This document shows, piece after piece, positions 36,624-44,901 of a stretch of 64,000 nt of DNA. The DNA lies in the NCBI RefSeq assembly GCF_000970205.1, contig NZ_CP009512.1, positions 4,030,001 to 4,094,000 on the forward strand, in the 5' to 3' direction. How positions within the stretch are numbered: position 1 is the first letter of the stretch; each line of letters begins with the position of its first letter. The notes under the pieces were generated by a model. That model saw only the letters and a program-made list of their open reading frames with translations. It did no database searches and was not told the DNA's origin. This DNA is from Methanosarcina mazei S-6. Lineage in GTDB: Archaea; Halobacteriota; Methanosarcinia; Methanosarcinales; Methanosarcinaceae. Both the position numbers and the translations under genes were made by a program.

Positions 36624-38747
36624 TCAATTTTTAAATTTATTCTTTAAATGAGCATAAAACTCCTGCTCTTTTCCTGTTGTCTTCCTCAGCAACCTTTCCA
36701 CAATCAGTTCGGGAGTACTCCTTGCAACACGATTGTATATAGGATTTCTATTTACTATAAGTTCCAGGCTGGAATCCAGCCCTTCGGCTTCGATCCCGTC
36801 TACCCTGATTTCTGTCTCTGTGTTTTCAAGGATAAGCTCGGAGAGGTGGGAAACAAAAATCCCGAGGCTCTCTTCACTCCGGGCAAGATATTCAAGTATC
36901 CCCGCTATAATCCGGGCTGAGGCTCCGGGTTCGGTAATTGATTCCAGTTCATCGGCGAGCACAAGTTTCCCGGAAGCTTCGGAAAGCACTGAGAACTGTT
37001 TAAGGGTGGTTTCAAAAGCTCCTGCATCAAGAGTCCCTTTTGATTTTCCGAAATAATAGAATTCCTCCACAGGTCCGAGTTCAAGCTTCATTGCCGGGAC
37101 AGGAAAGCCCATGTGACCGAGAACCACACACTGAGCAAGGAGTTCGAGCAGGGAGGTTTTTCCTCCTGAGTTCACCCCGCTTAAAAGTACGACCCGGTTT
37201 TCCATATCCACAGGAGAAAAGCTCGTTTTTCCAACGGAATAGCTTACAGGATCAATTTCTCCGTATCTGGCTTTTAAAAAGAGATTTTCCCCGGCTTCAA
37301 AGCCTATTCCGGCTTCAGGAACGATTACCGGCATCTTCAGCCGGAACTGTGAGGCAAAACATGCTATTGAAAACCCCAGGTCAAAGTCTAAAATCTCCTT
37401 TACAAGCTTTTCTACAGGCTGGCGGAAAACTGAGAGGGTTTTTGCAAGCTCCCTTTTGCGGGAAAGCCTTGTTTTTTCAAGGGACATGCTCAGTTTTTGC
37501 CTGAAAAGCTGCAGTTGAGCCTGTTCTGCCCTGAGAGGATAGGATATTTCATCGGAAAAGAGGGAATCAAGCATCAGCTTTTCCTGCTTCTGGAAATCGA
37601 GCTTTTCCGAAAGTTCCTCTTTTAGTGCTTCGATTTCACCTGTATAGACTCTCTGCAGCTCTTTTGCCAGCAGGTCTTTGATCTCCATCCCTCCACTCAC
37701 AAGCTTGATGAGTTCCTGCCCGCTCAGGGTGAGAGAGCTTGCTTCCAGCGTCCGGTTCATGCGCTGGTTTGCCTCGTTTAAGGTAGAGGTGAGTATGGGA
37801 TCAAGGTTTTTCAGTGCGGTTTCAAGCCTGTCAAGTTCGGGGTCAAGCCCTTCAACGGGCTTTCCATCCTCTCCAACCTTCAGAAGGGCAGTTTTGAGGT
37901 CTTCGAGCTCGGCGTCTGAGAGATCTTCAAAAAAGCTGAAACCCGCAATCCTGAGAGTGGATACTATATTCAAACAGGCAAGGACGCAGTCCAGGTTTCT
38001 GGCAAAAAAAGCCAGCTCTACCTCAGGCAGGATCTGCCAGAACTCGGCTTTTGAGGGGTCCTGGAAAAGCTCTGGCTCAAGCCCTTCAGGAAGGTCAAAG
38101 CTGAGAAAATTATCATCAAATACAATAACACTGGAGTATCCTCTTGCAAGGTCCACAAACTCGGAAAAACTCTCTACCGCCTGAACAGTCAAGAATGCCT
38201 GAAACCTTTCCCTGGCTGCATCCAGAATTTTCCGGTCTCCTGAAAGAATTATCCTGTCCCTCGCCCTCAGGTTTCCAGGCACAGGCTTCAGTTTCTTCAC
38301 CCTTAAAAGGAGAGCGATAAACTCCTTATCTGCAGAAAGGACGTCTGCGATTTTCAGATAATCTGCAACAAAAGCCCGCCTCTCTTCAATAAGGTCCATA
38401 CGGGACGCAGGAAATGGATAAAAGAGGTCCATCCTGTCCCTGGCATGTGAGGTATGAGCAAAAGTTTTTATGAGCTCAAGAAGGCGGGAGTACAGGTCAA
38501 GGGCTTCTTTTGTCTTCAGAAAATCGGAAATTGCACACCCTTCAGCCCTGCCTCTGGCATCCCTGGCCAGGGAAAGAGCAAATGTATGGCTGACACCATT
38601 TACCTCGGAAAGCGAAGCTATATCACCTTCAAGGATTGCCTGGAGAGCTGCATCTTCGCTCCCGAAGTGCTCGACAAGCCTGCCGGCTACTCGCTCACCT
38701 ATTCCGTTAAGTTCCCGTAGACCTGAGAGTTGCTGAAAAGCTGCCAT
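36624..38747 (-). CDS. HhH-MutS-like ATPase (archaeal MutS2/MutS5-type)
   Basis: The 707-aa protein starts with a helix-hairpin-helix pair (LRELNGIGERVAGRLVEHFG, LSEVNGVSHTFALSLARD). It continues with a long helical core and coiled coil (about 350-430). It ends in a MutS domain V ATPase with Walker A SGVNSGGKTSL near residue 520 and LVLADELESITEPG as the Walker B region, then VSHLSELI. The mismatch-recognition domain I of MutS1 and the Smr nuclease of bacterial MutS2 are both absent. It may act on branched DNA, as MutS4/5-like proteins do. The ATG at 38747 is taken as start; an in-frame TTG lies two codons upstream. Confidence 0.85.
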   Translation of the reverse strand: MAAFQQLSGLRELNGIGERVAGRLVEHFGSEDAALQAILEGDIASLSEVNGVSHTFALSLARDARGRAEGCAISDFLKTKEALDLYSRLLELIKTFAHTSHARDRMDLFYPFPASRMDLIEERRAFVADYLKIADVLSADKEFIALLLRVKKLKPVPGNLRARDRIILSGDRKILDAARERFQAFLTVQAVESFSEFVDLARGYSSVIVFDDNFLSFDLPEGLEPELFQDPSKAEFWQILPEVELAFFARNLDCVLACLNIVSTLRIAGFSFFEDLSDAELEDLKTALLKVGEDGKPVEGLDPELDRLETALKNLDPILTSTLNEANQRMNRTLEASSLTLSGQELIKLVSGGMEIKDLLAKELQRVYTGEIEALKEELSEKLDFQKQEKLMLDSLFSDEISYPLRAEQAQLQLFRQKLSMSLEKTRLSRKRELAKTLSVFRQPVEKLVKEILDFDLGFSIACFASQFRLKMPVIVPEAGIGFEAGENLFLKARYGEIDPVSYSVGKTSFSPVDMENRVVLLSGVNSGGKTSLLELLAQCVVLGHMGFPVPAMKLELGPVEEFYYFGKSKGTLDAGAFETTLKQFSVLSEASGKLVLADELESITEPGASARIIAGILEYLARSEESLGIFVSHLSELILENTETEIRVDGIEAEGLDSSLELIVNRNPIYNRVARSTPELIVERLLRKTTGKEQEFYAHLKNKFKN

Positions 38748-38806
38748 ATTCAAAACACTTTAAACGAATCAGTTGAGTTCAGGGGTAAAACCCTATTTTT
38801 ATCTTT

Positions 38807-39787
38807 TTATTTAAACAAAAGAGAAAGTTCTTTTTCAAGATAGGGCTGCATGGAAGCCGTATATCCGTGTGTTTCATCAGTAGTATTGTACATTGCCTTT
38901 GGCTCTTCTGCGAGGGCAAAAGTCCTGAGTGCCTGTTCATGAGATATTACAGTATCGTTAAAGGAATGGATCATAACAAGCTTTGAAGGCGGAAGCGCAC
39001 TGAGGTAAGTTTCCGGGTCAATTGAACAATAGAGCCGATAAGCTTCAGAGTCAGCAATTTGTGAAGGGTCGAGCTCTTCTGTGCCGTCCCCCGATGTGCT
39101 TATCCCTATAGCCCCTTTAAGGGAAGGCTCAAGGGCACAGGCGATAATCGCAAACCTGCCTCCGTTACTTTCCCCGAGGACTGCAAGCCTTTCCGGGTCG
39201 ATTTCAGGCTGAGCAGAAAGCACATCTGCGGCTTTGAGAACATCATAGATCATAAGGTATTCGACAGGGTCAAGACCAACTTTGAAAAGTTCAAGGTCTC
39301 TTTCTATATTTATTGCGCCCTGGTTTCGCTGGTCAAAAGTAAGGGATGCATACCCCATTCTTGAAAGTTCTGAAGCCAGTCCCTGTTCCCCTTCTTTACT
39401 GACCCCTGCACCCGGAAGCAGGATTATTCCCGGAGAAGGAGAAGAAGTGTCTGCAGGAATCCTGAGCAAAGCTTCGACTTTATCGCCTCCGCTTTCAAAA
39501 GAGACCAGTTTCAAAATATCCGGACTTTCAGGCGAATAAAAGTCTTTAATTTCCTGAAGTGTAAATACAGGTTCTCCTCTTTCTGAAAAAGATAAAATTC
39601 CTGCTTCTGAAAGCTCCCAGGGAAGATTCCCATATGTGGAATTGGAAGGATTATAAAGTACCCCGAAGACACCCACAACTATCATGAGAAAACCCAGAAG
39701 AAAAATTGCGGGTTTAAAAGTTCTGGCGCCAGAAGACGATCTTTTCGTTTTTCCAATTACTTTTTTTCCAGAACCATTCTTGCTCAA
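38807..39787 (-). CDS. Membrane-anchored alpha/beta hydrolase
   Basis: The 326-aa protein has one N-terminal membrane helix (AIFLLGFLMIVVGVFGVLY) and an outward-facing alpha/beta-hydrolase domain. An oxyanion-type ILLPGAG, the nucleophile elbow GESNGG, an acid in SFNDTVISHEQA and the catalytic His in ETHGYT are visible. This resembles dienelactone-hydrolase or acyl-peptidase-like enzymes; the substrate is unknown. No ATG fits the start. A TTG at 39787 follows AGGG and is preferred; a TTG at 39811 directly adjoins the secG stop. The gene overlaps or abuts secG in the same direction, so the two are translated from one mRNA. Confidence 0.78.
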   Translation of the reverse strand: MSKNGSGKKVIGKTKRSSSGARTFKPAIFLLGFLMIVVGVFGVLYNPSNSTYGNLPWELSEAGILSFSERGEPVFTLQEIKDFYSPESPDILKLVSFESGGDKVEALLRIPADTSSPSPGIILLPGAGVSKEGEQGLASELSRMGYASLTFDQRNQGAINIERDLELFKVGLDPVEYLMIYDVLKAADVLSAQPEIDPERLAVLGESNGGRFAIIACALEPSLKGAIGISTSGDGTEELDPSQIADSEAYRLYCSIDPETYLSALPPSKLVMIHSFNDTVISHEQALRTFALAEEPKAMYNTTDETHGYTASMQPYLEKELSLLFK

Positions 39788-39811
39788 GAGTACCCTGCCA
39801 GAAAAAAGCAA

Positions 39812-39979
39812 TTACGGCCAGAAGCCGTTTACAGCACTTAAGAATATTACTGCTATGCCCACAAGAGCACCTGCGATCAGCACTGTTTTGGGCTGGATGT
39901 GAATTGCATTTTTGTCAGCTTCGTAGTAGCGCATGAGCCCTGCGGAAGACTGAAGTCCGGAACCTGATTTTTTAGCCAT
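39812..39979 (-). CDS. secG: Preprotein translocase subunit SecG (Sec61-beta)
   Basis: This 55-aa gene is too short for a default ORF search. It starts at ATG 39979 with an AGGTG ribosome site, and its product MAKKSGSGLQSSAGLMRYYE is typical of archaeal Sec61-beta. A cytoplasmic N-terminus with the SAGLMRYYE stretch is followed by a single C-terminal membrane helix (TVLIAGALVGIAVIFLSAV). It is the small third subunit of the Sec translocase beside SecY and SecE. The hydrolase gene follows directly. The upstream gap 39980-40375 contains repeats. Confidence 0.9.
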   Translation of the reverse strand: MAKKSGSGLQSSAGLMRYYEADKNAIHIQPKTVLIAGALVGIAVIFLSAVNGFWP

Positions 39980-40375
39980 GAGTAAGACACCTGTATGAAT
40001 GCAATGTAATGCTAATTAGTTAATTGTTACGTTTTAATTGGAAGATTTAGCTTACTGGAGATTTAACTCCATATATTAATATTAATATTAATATTAATAT
40101 CATATTCGCTTTATCTGGATTCTCTGTAATTTTTAAGCATCCTCACTGTAATAATTTTGAACTGCTCATTTAGATAGTAAATTTTGAACTGCTTATTCAG
40201 ATAGTACCAGATAGTACCAGAGAATTTATAGTTTTCATATAATTTACAGTTCTCATATATAAATCATGCAGAGCAAGATCGTGCCCGTTTCCGGGATAGT
40301 TCTGTATATTATAAAAGCAAGCCTCCGATTTCAGGATATCAAAATCAGATACCAGAAACAGAGACCTGAGGACTC
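39980..40375. repeat. Repeat-rich gap between secG and mtnA
   Basis: No gene was seen in this gap of nearly 400 bp. (TATTAA)n repeats lie at 40074-40100 after a small GGAGATTTAACTCC hairpin. Two 27-bp copies starting TTTTGAACTGCT(C/T)ATT sit at about 40155 and 40182, followed by two copies of CAGATAGTAC near 40199-40218. The last 50 bp hold the end of mtnA's transcript. Confidence 0.7.
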
Positions 40376-41395
40376 TCAGACGAGAACCTCATCCAGCAGG
40401 ATAGGCGGATAAAATACACCTCTTTCTGTGATCAATGCGGTTACATTTTCCATGGGGGTTGCATCAAAAGCAGGGTTATAAACAGGAACGTCTTCAGGGG
40501 CAAGCTGCTGGCAACCTGCAAACCGCAGTTCGTCAGGATTTCGCATTTCGATCTTTATGCTCCCTTCCCAGCCTTCAAAATCAAAAGTAGAGACAGGAGC
40601 TGCCACATAAAAGGGGATTTCATGTTCTCTCGCAAGGATAGAATGCGTGTAAGTGCCTATCTTGTTAAACACAACATCCTGGGTTATCCGGTCAGCCCCA
40701 ACAAGCACACTGTTTACAAGCCCCTGGCGCATTGCCCAGCCAGCCATGGAATCCGCAATAAGGGTTACGGGGATTTTGTCCTGCATGAGCTCCCAGGTAG
40801 TGATCCTGCTTCCCTGGTTCAGAGGTCTTGTTTCACAGGCAAGGACTTTAATCTCTTTACCGTCAGCAATAGCCGAACGCACCACTCCGAGGGCTGTGCC
40901 CCAATCAACGCAGGCAAGCCTCCCAGCATTGCAGTGTGTAAGTACGGTATCCCCGTCTTTCAGAAGTTTTGCTCCGTATTTACCTATCAGCTTATTTGTT
41001 TCGATATCTTCTTCTGCAATATCCCTGGCTTCCTGAAGAGCAATATCGCGTATGCCCCGGAAATCAAATGCATCAGAAATTGCATTTAAAACTCTGTCCA
41101 CACCCCATGCCAGGTTCACGGCTGTAGGGCGAGTGGATTTAAGGGCTTTTGCCGCAACCTTAAGGTCTTTTGTCATGGATTCGATATCTTTTGCCCCACT
41201 CAGGTAAGCTGCCAGGGCAATTCCGAAACCTCCTGCAGCACCCAGCGCTGGTGCGCCCCTGATCCTGAGAGACTGTATAGCCTCACATAAAGAACTCAGG
41301 GTTTTGCATTCTATTACTTTATATTCTTGCGGGAGTAAGGTCTGGTCTACCAGAACCACAGAATTGGACTCTTCATTCCAGTCGATTGTCCTCAT
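40376..41395 (-). CDS. mtnA: S-methyl-5-thioribose-1-phosphate isomerase (MtnA family)
   Basis: The 339-aa protein belongs to the eIF2B-like isomerase family. MtnA signatures are RIRGAPALGAAGGFGIALA, STRPTAVNLAWGV, THCNAGRLACVDWGTALGV, ETRPLNQGSRITTWEL and VGADRI. MtnA converts methylthioribose-1-phosphate to methylthioribulose-1-phosphate in methionine salvage. In methanogens the same fold also acts on 5-deoxyribose-phosphate after S-adenosylmethionine use. The ATG at 41395 (MRTIDW) is preferred over GTG 41404 because GGAAAGTG lies upstream at suitable distance. The gene stands alone. Confidence 0.9.
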   Translation of the reverse strand: MRTIDWNEESNSVVLVDQTLLPQEYKVIECKTLSSLCEAIQSLRIRGAPALGAAGGFGIALAAYLSGAKDIESMTKDLKVAAKALKSTRPTAVNLAWGVDRVLNAISDAFDFRGIRDIALQEARDIAEEDIETNKLIGKYGAKLLKDGDTVLTHCNAGRLACVDWGTALGVVRSAIADGKEIKVLACETRPLNQGSRITTWELMQDKIPVTLIADSMAGWAMRQGLVNSVLVGADRITQDVVFNKIGTYTHSILAREHEIPFYVAAPVSTFDFEGWEGSIKIEMRNPDELRFAGCQQLAPEDVPVYNPAFDATPMENVTALITERGVFYPPILLDEVLV

Positions 41396-41943
41396 TAAAA
41401 TCACTTTCCGATGTAAACACCAGCTTCTGCCGGAGAATTTACCGACTTTCTTTTCAAGCCACCCATCAGATAAAAACTTATTCGGCGTCCTTTTTCAGGC
41501 GAGAGTTTTTTCCAGAAATTTATCTGCTAGCCAGTTCAAAAGCCAAAATAAAAGGTTCAAATTAAAGGACATCTGCCCCCATATAAAAAGAATAAATAAT
41601 CGATAGTTTGAAAGCCTGAGATAAGATTAATATTTTTTATTTTAATTTAAGCTAGGCAAATTTTGAAGTACGATTTAGATATATATAAATAAGCATAATA
41701 ATTCATTCACAAAGAGCAAAGTTAGATATAATAGATTTATAAAGTAACAGTACAAATAAGGGAAGATTTTAAATTTATAGCTGAGATACAGGAAGATTTG
41801 TAATTTCAGGAATTATATTTCATAATTTCAGAGACCTTGAATCCGTAAATCTCTGAATATACATTCTGGGAGTTTAAAAATCTGTCTTTACATTCAATTT
41901 ATGGTTTATGAGAGTCAGGGTATTCATCGGAGAGTAAGCGCTT
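41396..41943. other. 550-bp divergent region between mtnA and ino1
   Basis: AT-rich and gene-free. It separates divergently read genes and must hold their promoters. TATA-like TATATATAAATAAG near 41680-41693 and GATATAATAG near 41725 are candidates for the rightward gene. A further ATTTATGG lies near 41898. No repeat or RNA structure stands out. Confidence 0.35.
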
Positions 41944-43044
41944 ATGACAAAAATAAAAATAGCAATTGCAGGAATCGGGAACTGTGCAAGCTCTTTGATA
42001 CAGGGCATCGAGTACTATAAAACCGAAGATAAAGATCCCATAGGGCTAATGCATCGGGAACTCGGAGGGTACAGGCCCGGCGATATCAAAGTTGTTGCCG
42101 CCTTTGACATTGATGCCAGGAAGGTGGGAAAGGATGTATCAGAGGCGATATTTGCCCCCCCGAACTGCACAGCGGTTTTTTGTCCTGATGTCCCCCTCAC
42201 AGGTGTGAAAGTAAAAATGGGCAGGGCACTTGACGGAGTCTCTGACCATATGAAGAACTACGGGGAGAATTATACATTTATTGTCAGCAAGGAGCCTGAA
42301 GCCACAAAAACAGATATTGTTAAGGAACTGAAGGATTCGGGCGCAGATATGCTCCTCAATTACCTCCCTGTCGGCTCCGAAGAAGCTGTACGTTTTTATG
42401 CCGAGTGTGCACTTGAAGCAGGGGTGGCTTTTATCAATAATATGCCTGTTTTTATTGCAAGCAATCCTGAATGGGCGAAACGGTTTGAAGAAAAGAATAT
42501 CCCCATTATAGGCGATGATATAAAAGCCCAGCTTGGAGCGACCATCACTCACAGGGTTCTTGCAGACCTGTTTGAAAAACGCGGTGTAAAGCTCGAAAGG
42601 ACTTATCAGCTGAATACCGGAGGAAACACTGATTTCCTAAATATGCTTAACAGGAGCAGGCTTGCTTCCAAACGTGAATCAAAGACCGAAGCTGTCCAGT
42701 CTGTCCTTTCACATAAACTCGAAGACGAAAACATCCATATAGGCCCAAGCGACTATGTTGCCTGGCAGAAAGATAACAAGGTTTGTTTCCTCAGGATGGA
42801 GGGCAAACTCTTCGGGGATGTGCCCATGAACCTTGAACTCAGGCTTTCAGTGGAAGATTCGCCTAACTCCGCAGGTGTAGTTATTGACGCTATCCGCTGC
42901 TGCAAGCTTGCCCTTGACCGCGGGATAGGAGGAGTACTGTACTCCCCGTCTTCCTACTTCATGAAACATCCGGCTATCCAGTACCCTGATGATGTGGCGT
43001 ATCTCAGGACTGAAGAGTTTATAGCCGGCACCAGAGAACGTTAA
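41944..43044 (+). CDS. ino1: Myo-inositol-1-phosphate synthase
   Basis: The 366-aa protein has an N-terminal NAD-binding motif ([20 protein letters not shown]), [63 protein letters not shown] and [11 protein letters not shown]. These are family marks of the short archaeal and actinobacterial inositol-1-phosphate synthases. The enzyme makes inositol-phosphate from glucose-6-phosphate, here for archaetidylinositol membrane lipids or inositol-based solutes. The ATG at 41944 has GGAGAG about 9 bases upstream. A good terminator follows; the gene appears to be a single unit. Confidence 0.9.
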   Translation: MTKIKIAIAGIGNCASSLIQGIEYYKTEDKDPIGLMHRELGGYRPGDIKVVAAFDIDARKVGKDVSEAIFAPPNCTAVFCPDVPLTGVKVKMGRALDGVSDHMKNYGENYTFIVSKEPEATKTDIVKELKDSGADMLLNYLPVGSEEAVRFYAECALEAGVAFINNMPVFIASNPEWAKRFEEKNIPIIGDDIKAQLGATITHRVLADLFEKRGVKLERTYQLNTGGNTDFLNMLNRSRLASKRESKTEAVQSVLSHKLEDENIHIGPSDYVAWQKDNKVCFLRMEGKLFGDVPMNLELRLSVEDSPNSAGVVIDAIRCCKLALDRGIGGVLYSPSSYFMKHPAIQYPDDVAYLRTEEFIAGTRER

Positions 43045-43100
43045 CCCGGCGGGAAAAACCCTTAAGGAGAGAAGTTACTGCAAAAACAGTGATGCCAGAA

Positions 43101-43130
43101 TCCCGGATTTTTCCGGGAGCTTTACGTTTT
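43101..43130 (+). terminator. Terminator hairpin downstream of ino1
   Basis: TCCCGGA (43101-43107) pairs with TCCGGGA (43112-43118), followed by GCTTTACGTTTTT. It lies 57 bp after the ino1 stop, between the convergent ino1 and radB genes, and may serve both. Confidence 0.6.
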
Positions 43131-43149
43131 TCTGTTATGAGATATTTTT

Positions 43150-43818
43150 TTAACGAATCCCTTCTGCTGTAATTGTAAATTCCGCACTTGAGCCTTCAGG
43201 TCGGGAGCGGTGTTTGTAAAGAACGGCACGCCTTGTACCCTCGCCTGTTTTTTCCAGCCGGATAATCGTTTTTGAGATATGCTCAAGGGAACTTCCTCCC
43301 AGCGGGCGCACTCCTCCTCCGACAACATCCGAATATACCTGATTTGTTATAAGTGCGGCAAAACCATGTTTTCGGGCAAGAGCATGTAAGAACCCTATCT
43401 GGTTAGCAAGCTCTCTCCGGCTTTTTATTCCGGTCTCGTCATCCTCCAGCTCATACCTGTAATACGAAGTTGCGGAGTCCAGGACTACGAGCCCGACATT
43501 TTCGCCTGCTATCCTTTCGACCTCTCTTACGGATGAATATTGCTCTTCGAAGCTGAGAGGCTCATAGATAATTATGCTCCTGGCTATTTCCTTTGCATTT
43601 TCTCCTGCGATCTGCTTGAAACGAACAGGAGAAAGCCCTTCAGTATCGATGAAAATGACTTTCTGTCCCTGCTTTACACATTCCACTGCAAGCTGGATAC
43701 AAATATTTGTTTTTCCGGTTCCTGCTGCTCCGAAAACCTGGGTTACGATTCCTCTCTCGAAACCTCCCCCCAGAAGCTCATCAAGGGGTTTACAACCGGA
43801 AGATAATAGTTTCTCTAT
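43150..43818 (-). CDS. radB: RadB recombinase paralogue with probable ATA start
   Basis: The 222-aa protein is a RecA-fold core with Walker A GAAGTGKT (residues 31-38), Walker B LVVLDSATSYY, and the RadB-type LITNQVYSDV and GGSSLEHISKTIIRLEK segments. It lacks the N-terminal HhH domain of RadA, as is usual for RadB. RadB assists RadA-driven recombination. The conserved start IEKLLSSGCKPLDELLGGG is preceded by ATA at 43818, and a good ribosome site (GAGGTG) lies seven bases before it. No ATG, GTG or TTG is present at that place. In-frame starts further upstream (TTG or ATG at about 43859-43992) would add a segment without similarity. The gene is therefore annotated with an AUA start. Confidence 0.85.
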   Translation of the reverse strand: MEKLLSSGCKPLDELLGGGFERGIVTQVFGAAGTGKTNICIQLAVECVKQGQKVIFIDTEGLSPVRFKQIAGENAKEIARSIIIYEPLSFEEQYSSVREVERIAGENVGLVVLDSATSYYRYELEDDETGIKSRRELANQIGFLHALARKHGFAALITNQVYSDVVGGGVRPLGGSSLEHISKTIIRLEKTGEGTRRAVLYKHRSRPEGSSAEFTITAEGIR

Positions 43819-44139
43819 GACGTGACACCTCTTTTTACACTTGAGAGAGGTATGAAAGACCAATGATATAATGTTTTTTTTGTAATTTTTTGTCATTTTC
43901 TGAAAAGAGAGCTCCAGAGTATGAAAAAAGTAAAAAGAAGCAGAAAGAAATGAAAGAGAAAAATAGAAGAGAAATACGAAGTCATTTATCAATATATTAT
44001 AATGTATTCAGGGAATAAAACCAGGTATTTGCTCTCCTTACCTGCAAGCATTAAAGTGCCTTTCAGGTTAGATAAAGTCTTCTACACGTGAAAATATTCT
44101 CATAAATTAAGCATTTTTTAAAAAACAGATTCGACTAGA

Positions 44140-44184
44140 TTTGTTATCAGATTTGATAACAAACCTGTGTCTTTGTATACAAAG
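44140..44184. promoter_or_regulatory. Two perfect palindromes between radB and nrdH
   Basis: TTTGTTATCA (44140-44149) and TGATAACAAA (44154-44163) form a perfect inverted repeat with a 4-nt gap. Seven bases further on, CTTTGTATACAAAG (44171-44184) is a second perfect palindrome. They lie in the 749-bp gap between the divergent radB and nrdH genes, and they are strong candidates for regulator binding sites. The rest of the gap holds no supported gene. A doubtful minus-strand frame (44545-44276) has no ribosome site. Confidence 0.45.
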
Positions 44185-44567
44185 TGAGACGGTTATTGTA
44201 TCCAGAGATGGGTTGAAAAACCGTTATAAGTAAGATCGGGCATTTAGAATAATTACCTGGAAATAAAGATTAACTTTACTCAGTAGAGTAAAAAATGATA
44301 TCTAAAGGGGCACTCTTTAGAAACTGCATGCCCTGTTCCGATATTGCTGACTGGTCTGGAAGGGTTATTATACAATTAGTGGGTTGGCTAAGGAATGGTA
44401 CCCGTGCAGGGTTTTGTTTTGTTGCTTTGATGCGCTCTGCGCCAGCACAATCCTCCTCTGCACACCAGAAATAAAAGTGTAATGTAAGAAAGATGCATGC
44501 CAGAGGCATGTTAAATATTAAGCAAAAATAAGAAAATTGTACCATAAAATAAGTAGGGGCGCAAAGT

Positions 44568-44822
44568 ATGGCAAAAGTAATAGTTTACACAACAGAACGT
44601 TGTCCTAAATGCAATAAATTGAAGAAATTTCTGGAAGCAAATGCAGTACCTTTCGAAGTAGCAGATATGTCTACACCTGAGGCACTGACCGAGCTGCGTT
44701 TCAACGGGGTCTTTACAGTGACAGCGCCTGTTTTACAGATTAATAATGACACTTTCCTGACTCATGACGAGCTCTTCCGTGGAGACGAAGTGGACTCGGA
44801 AAAACTCCTTGGAATTGTATAA
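44568..44822 (+). CDS. nrdH: Glutaredoxin-like NrdH redoxin
   Basis: The 84-aa thioredoxin-fold protein starts MAKVIVYTTERCPKCNKLKKFL with the redox pair C12-P-K-C15 and a cis-Pro segment (TVTAPVLQI). It lies directly upstream of nrdD. In Methanosarcina barkeri an NrdH of this operon was shown to supply electrons to the class III ribonucleotide reductase, receiving them from a ferredoxin-dependent disulfide reductase. That is established knowledge; the match here is by context and motif. The ribosome site AGGGG lies about nine bases before the ATG. A 79-bp gap separates it from nrdD. Confidence 0.9.
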   Translation: MAKVIVYTTERCPKCNKLKKFLEANAVPFEVADMSTPEALTELRFNGVFTVTAPVLQINNDTFLTHDELFRGDEVDSEKLLGIV

Positions 44823-44901
44823 CAGGTATCTGAAAATTTAAAAACAAATAAAAACTTTGCAGATTCCATCCTATCATTAACCGATTACCGAAGATGAGAA
44901 A

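Noticed and set aside
44276-44545. 89-codon minus-strand frame upstream of nrdH
   Set aside because: It reads as plausible protein in its second half, but has no ribosome site, no recognised motif and faces away from nrdH; could be a fossil.
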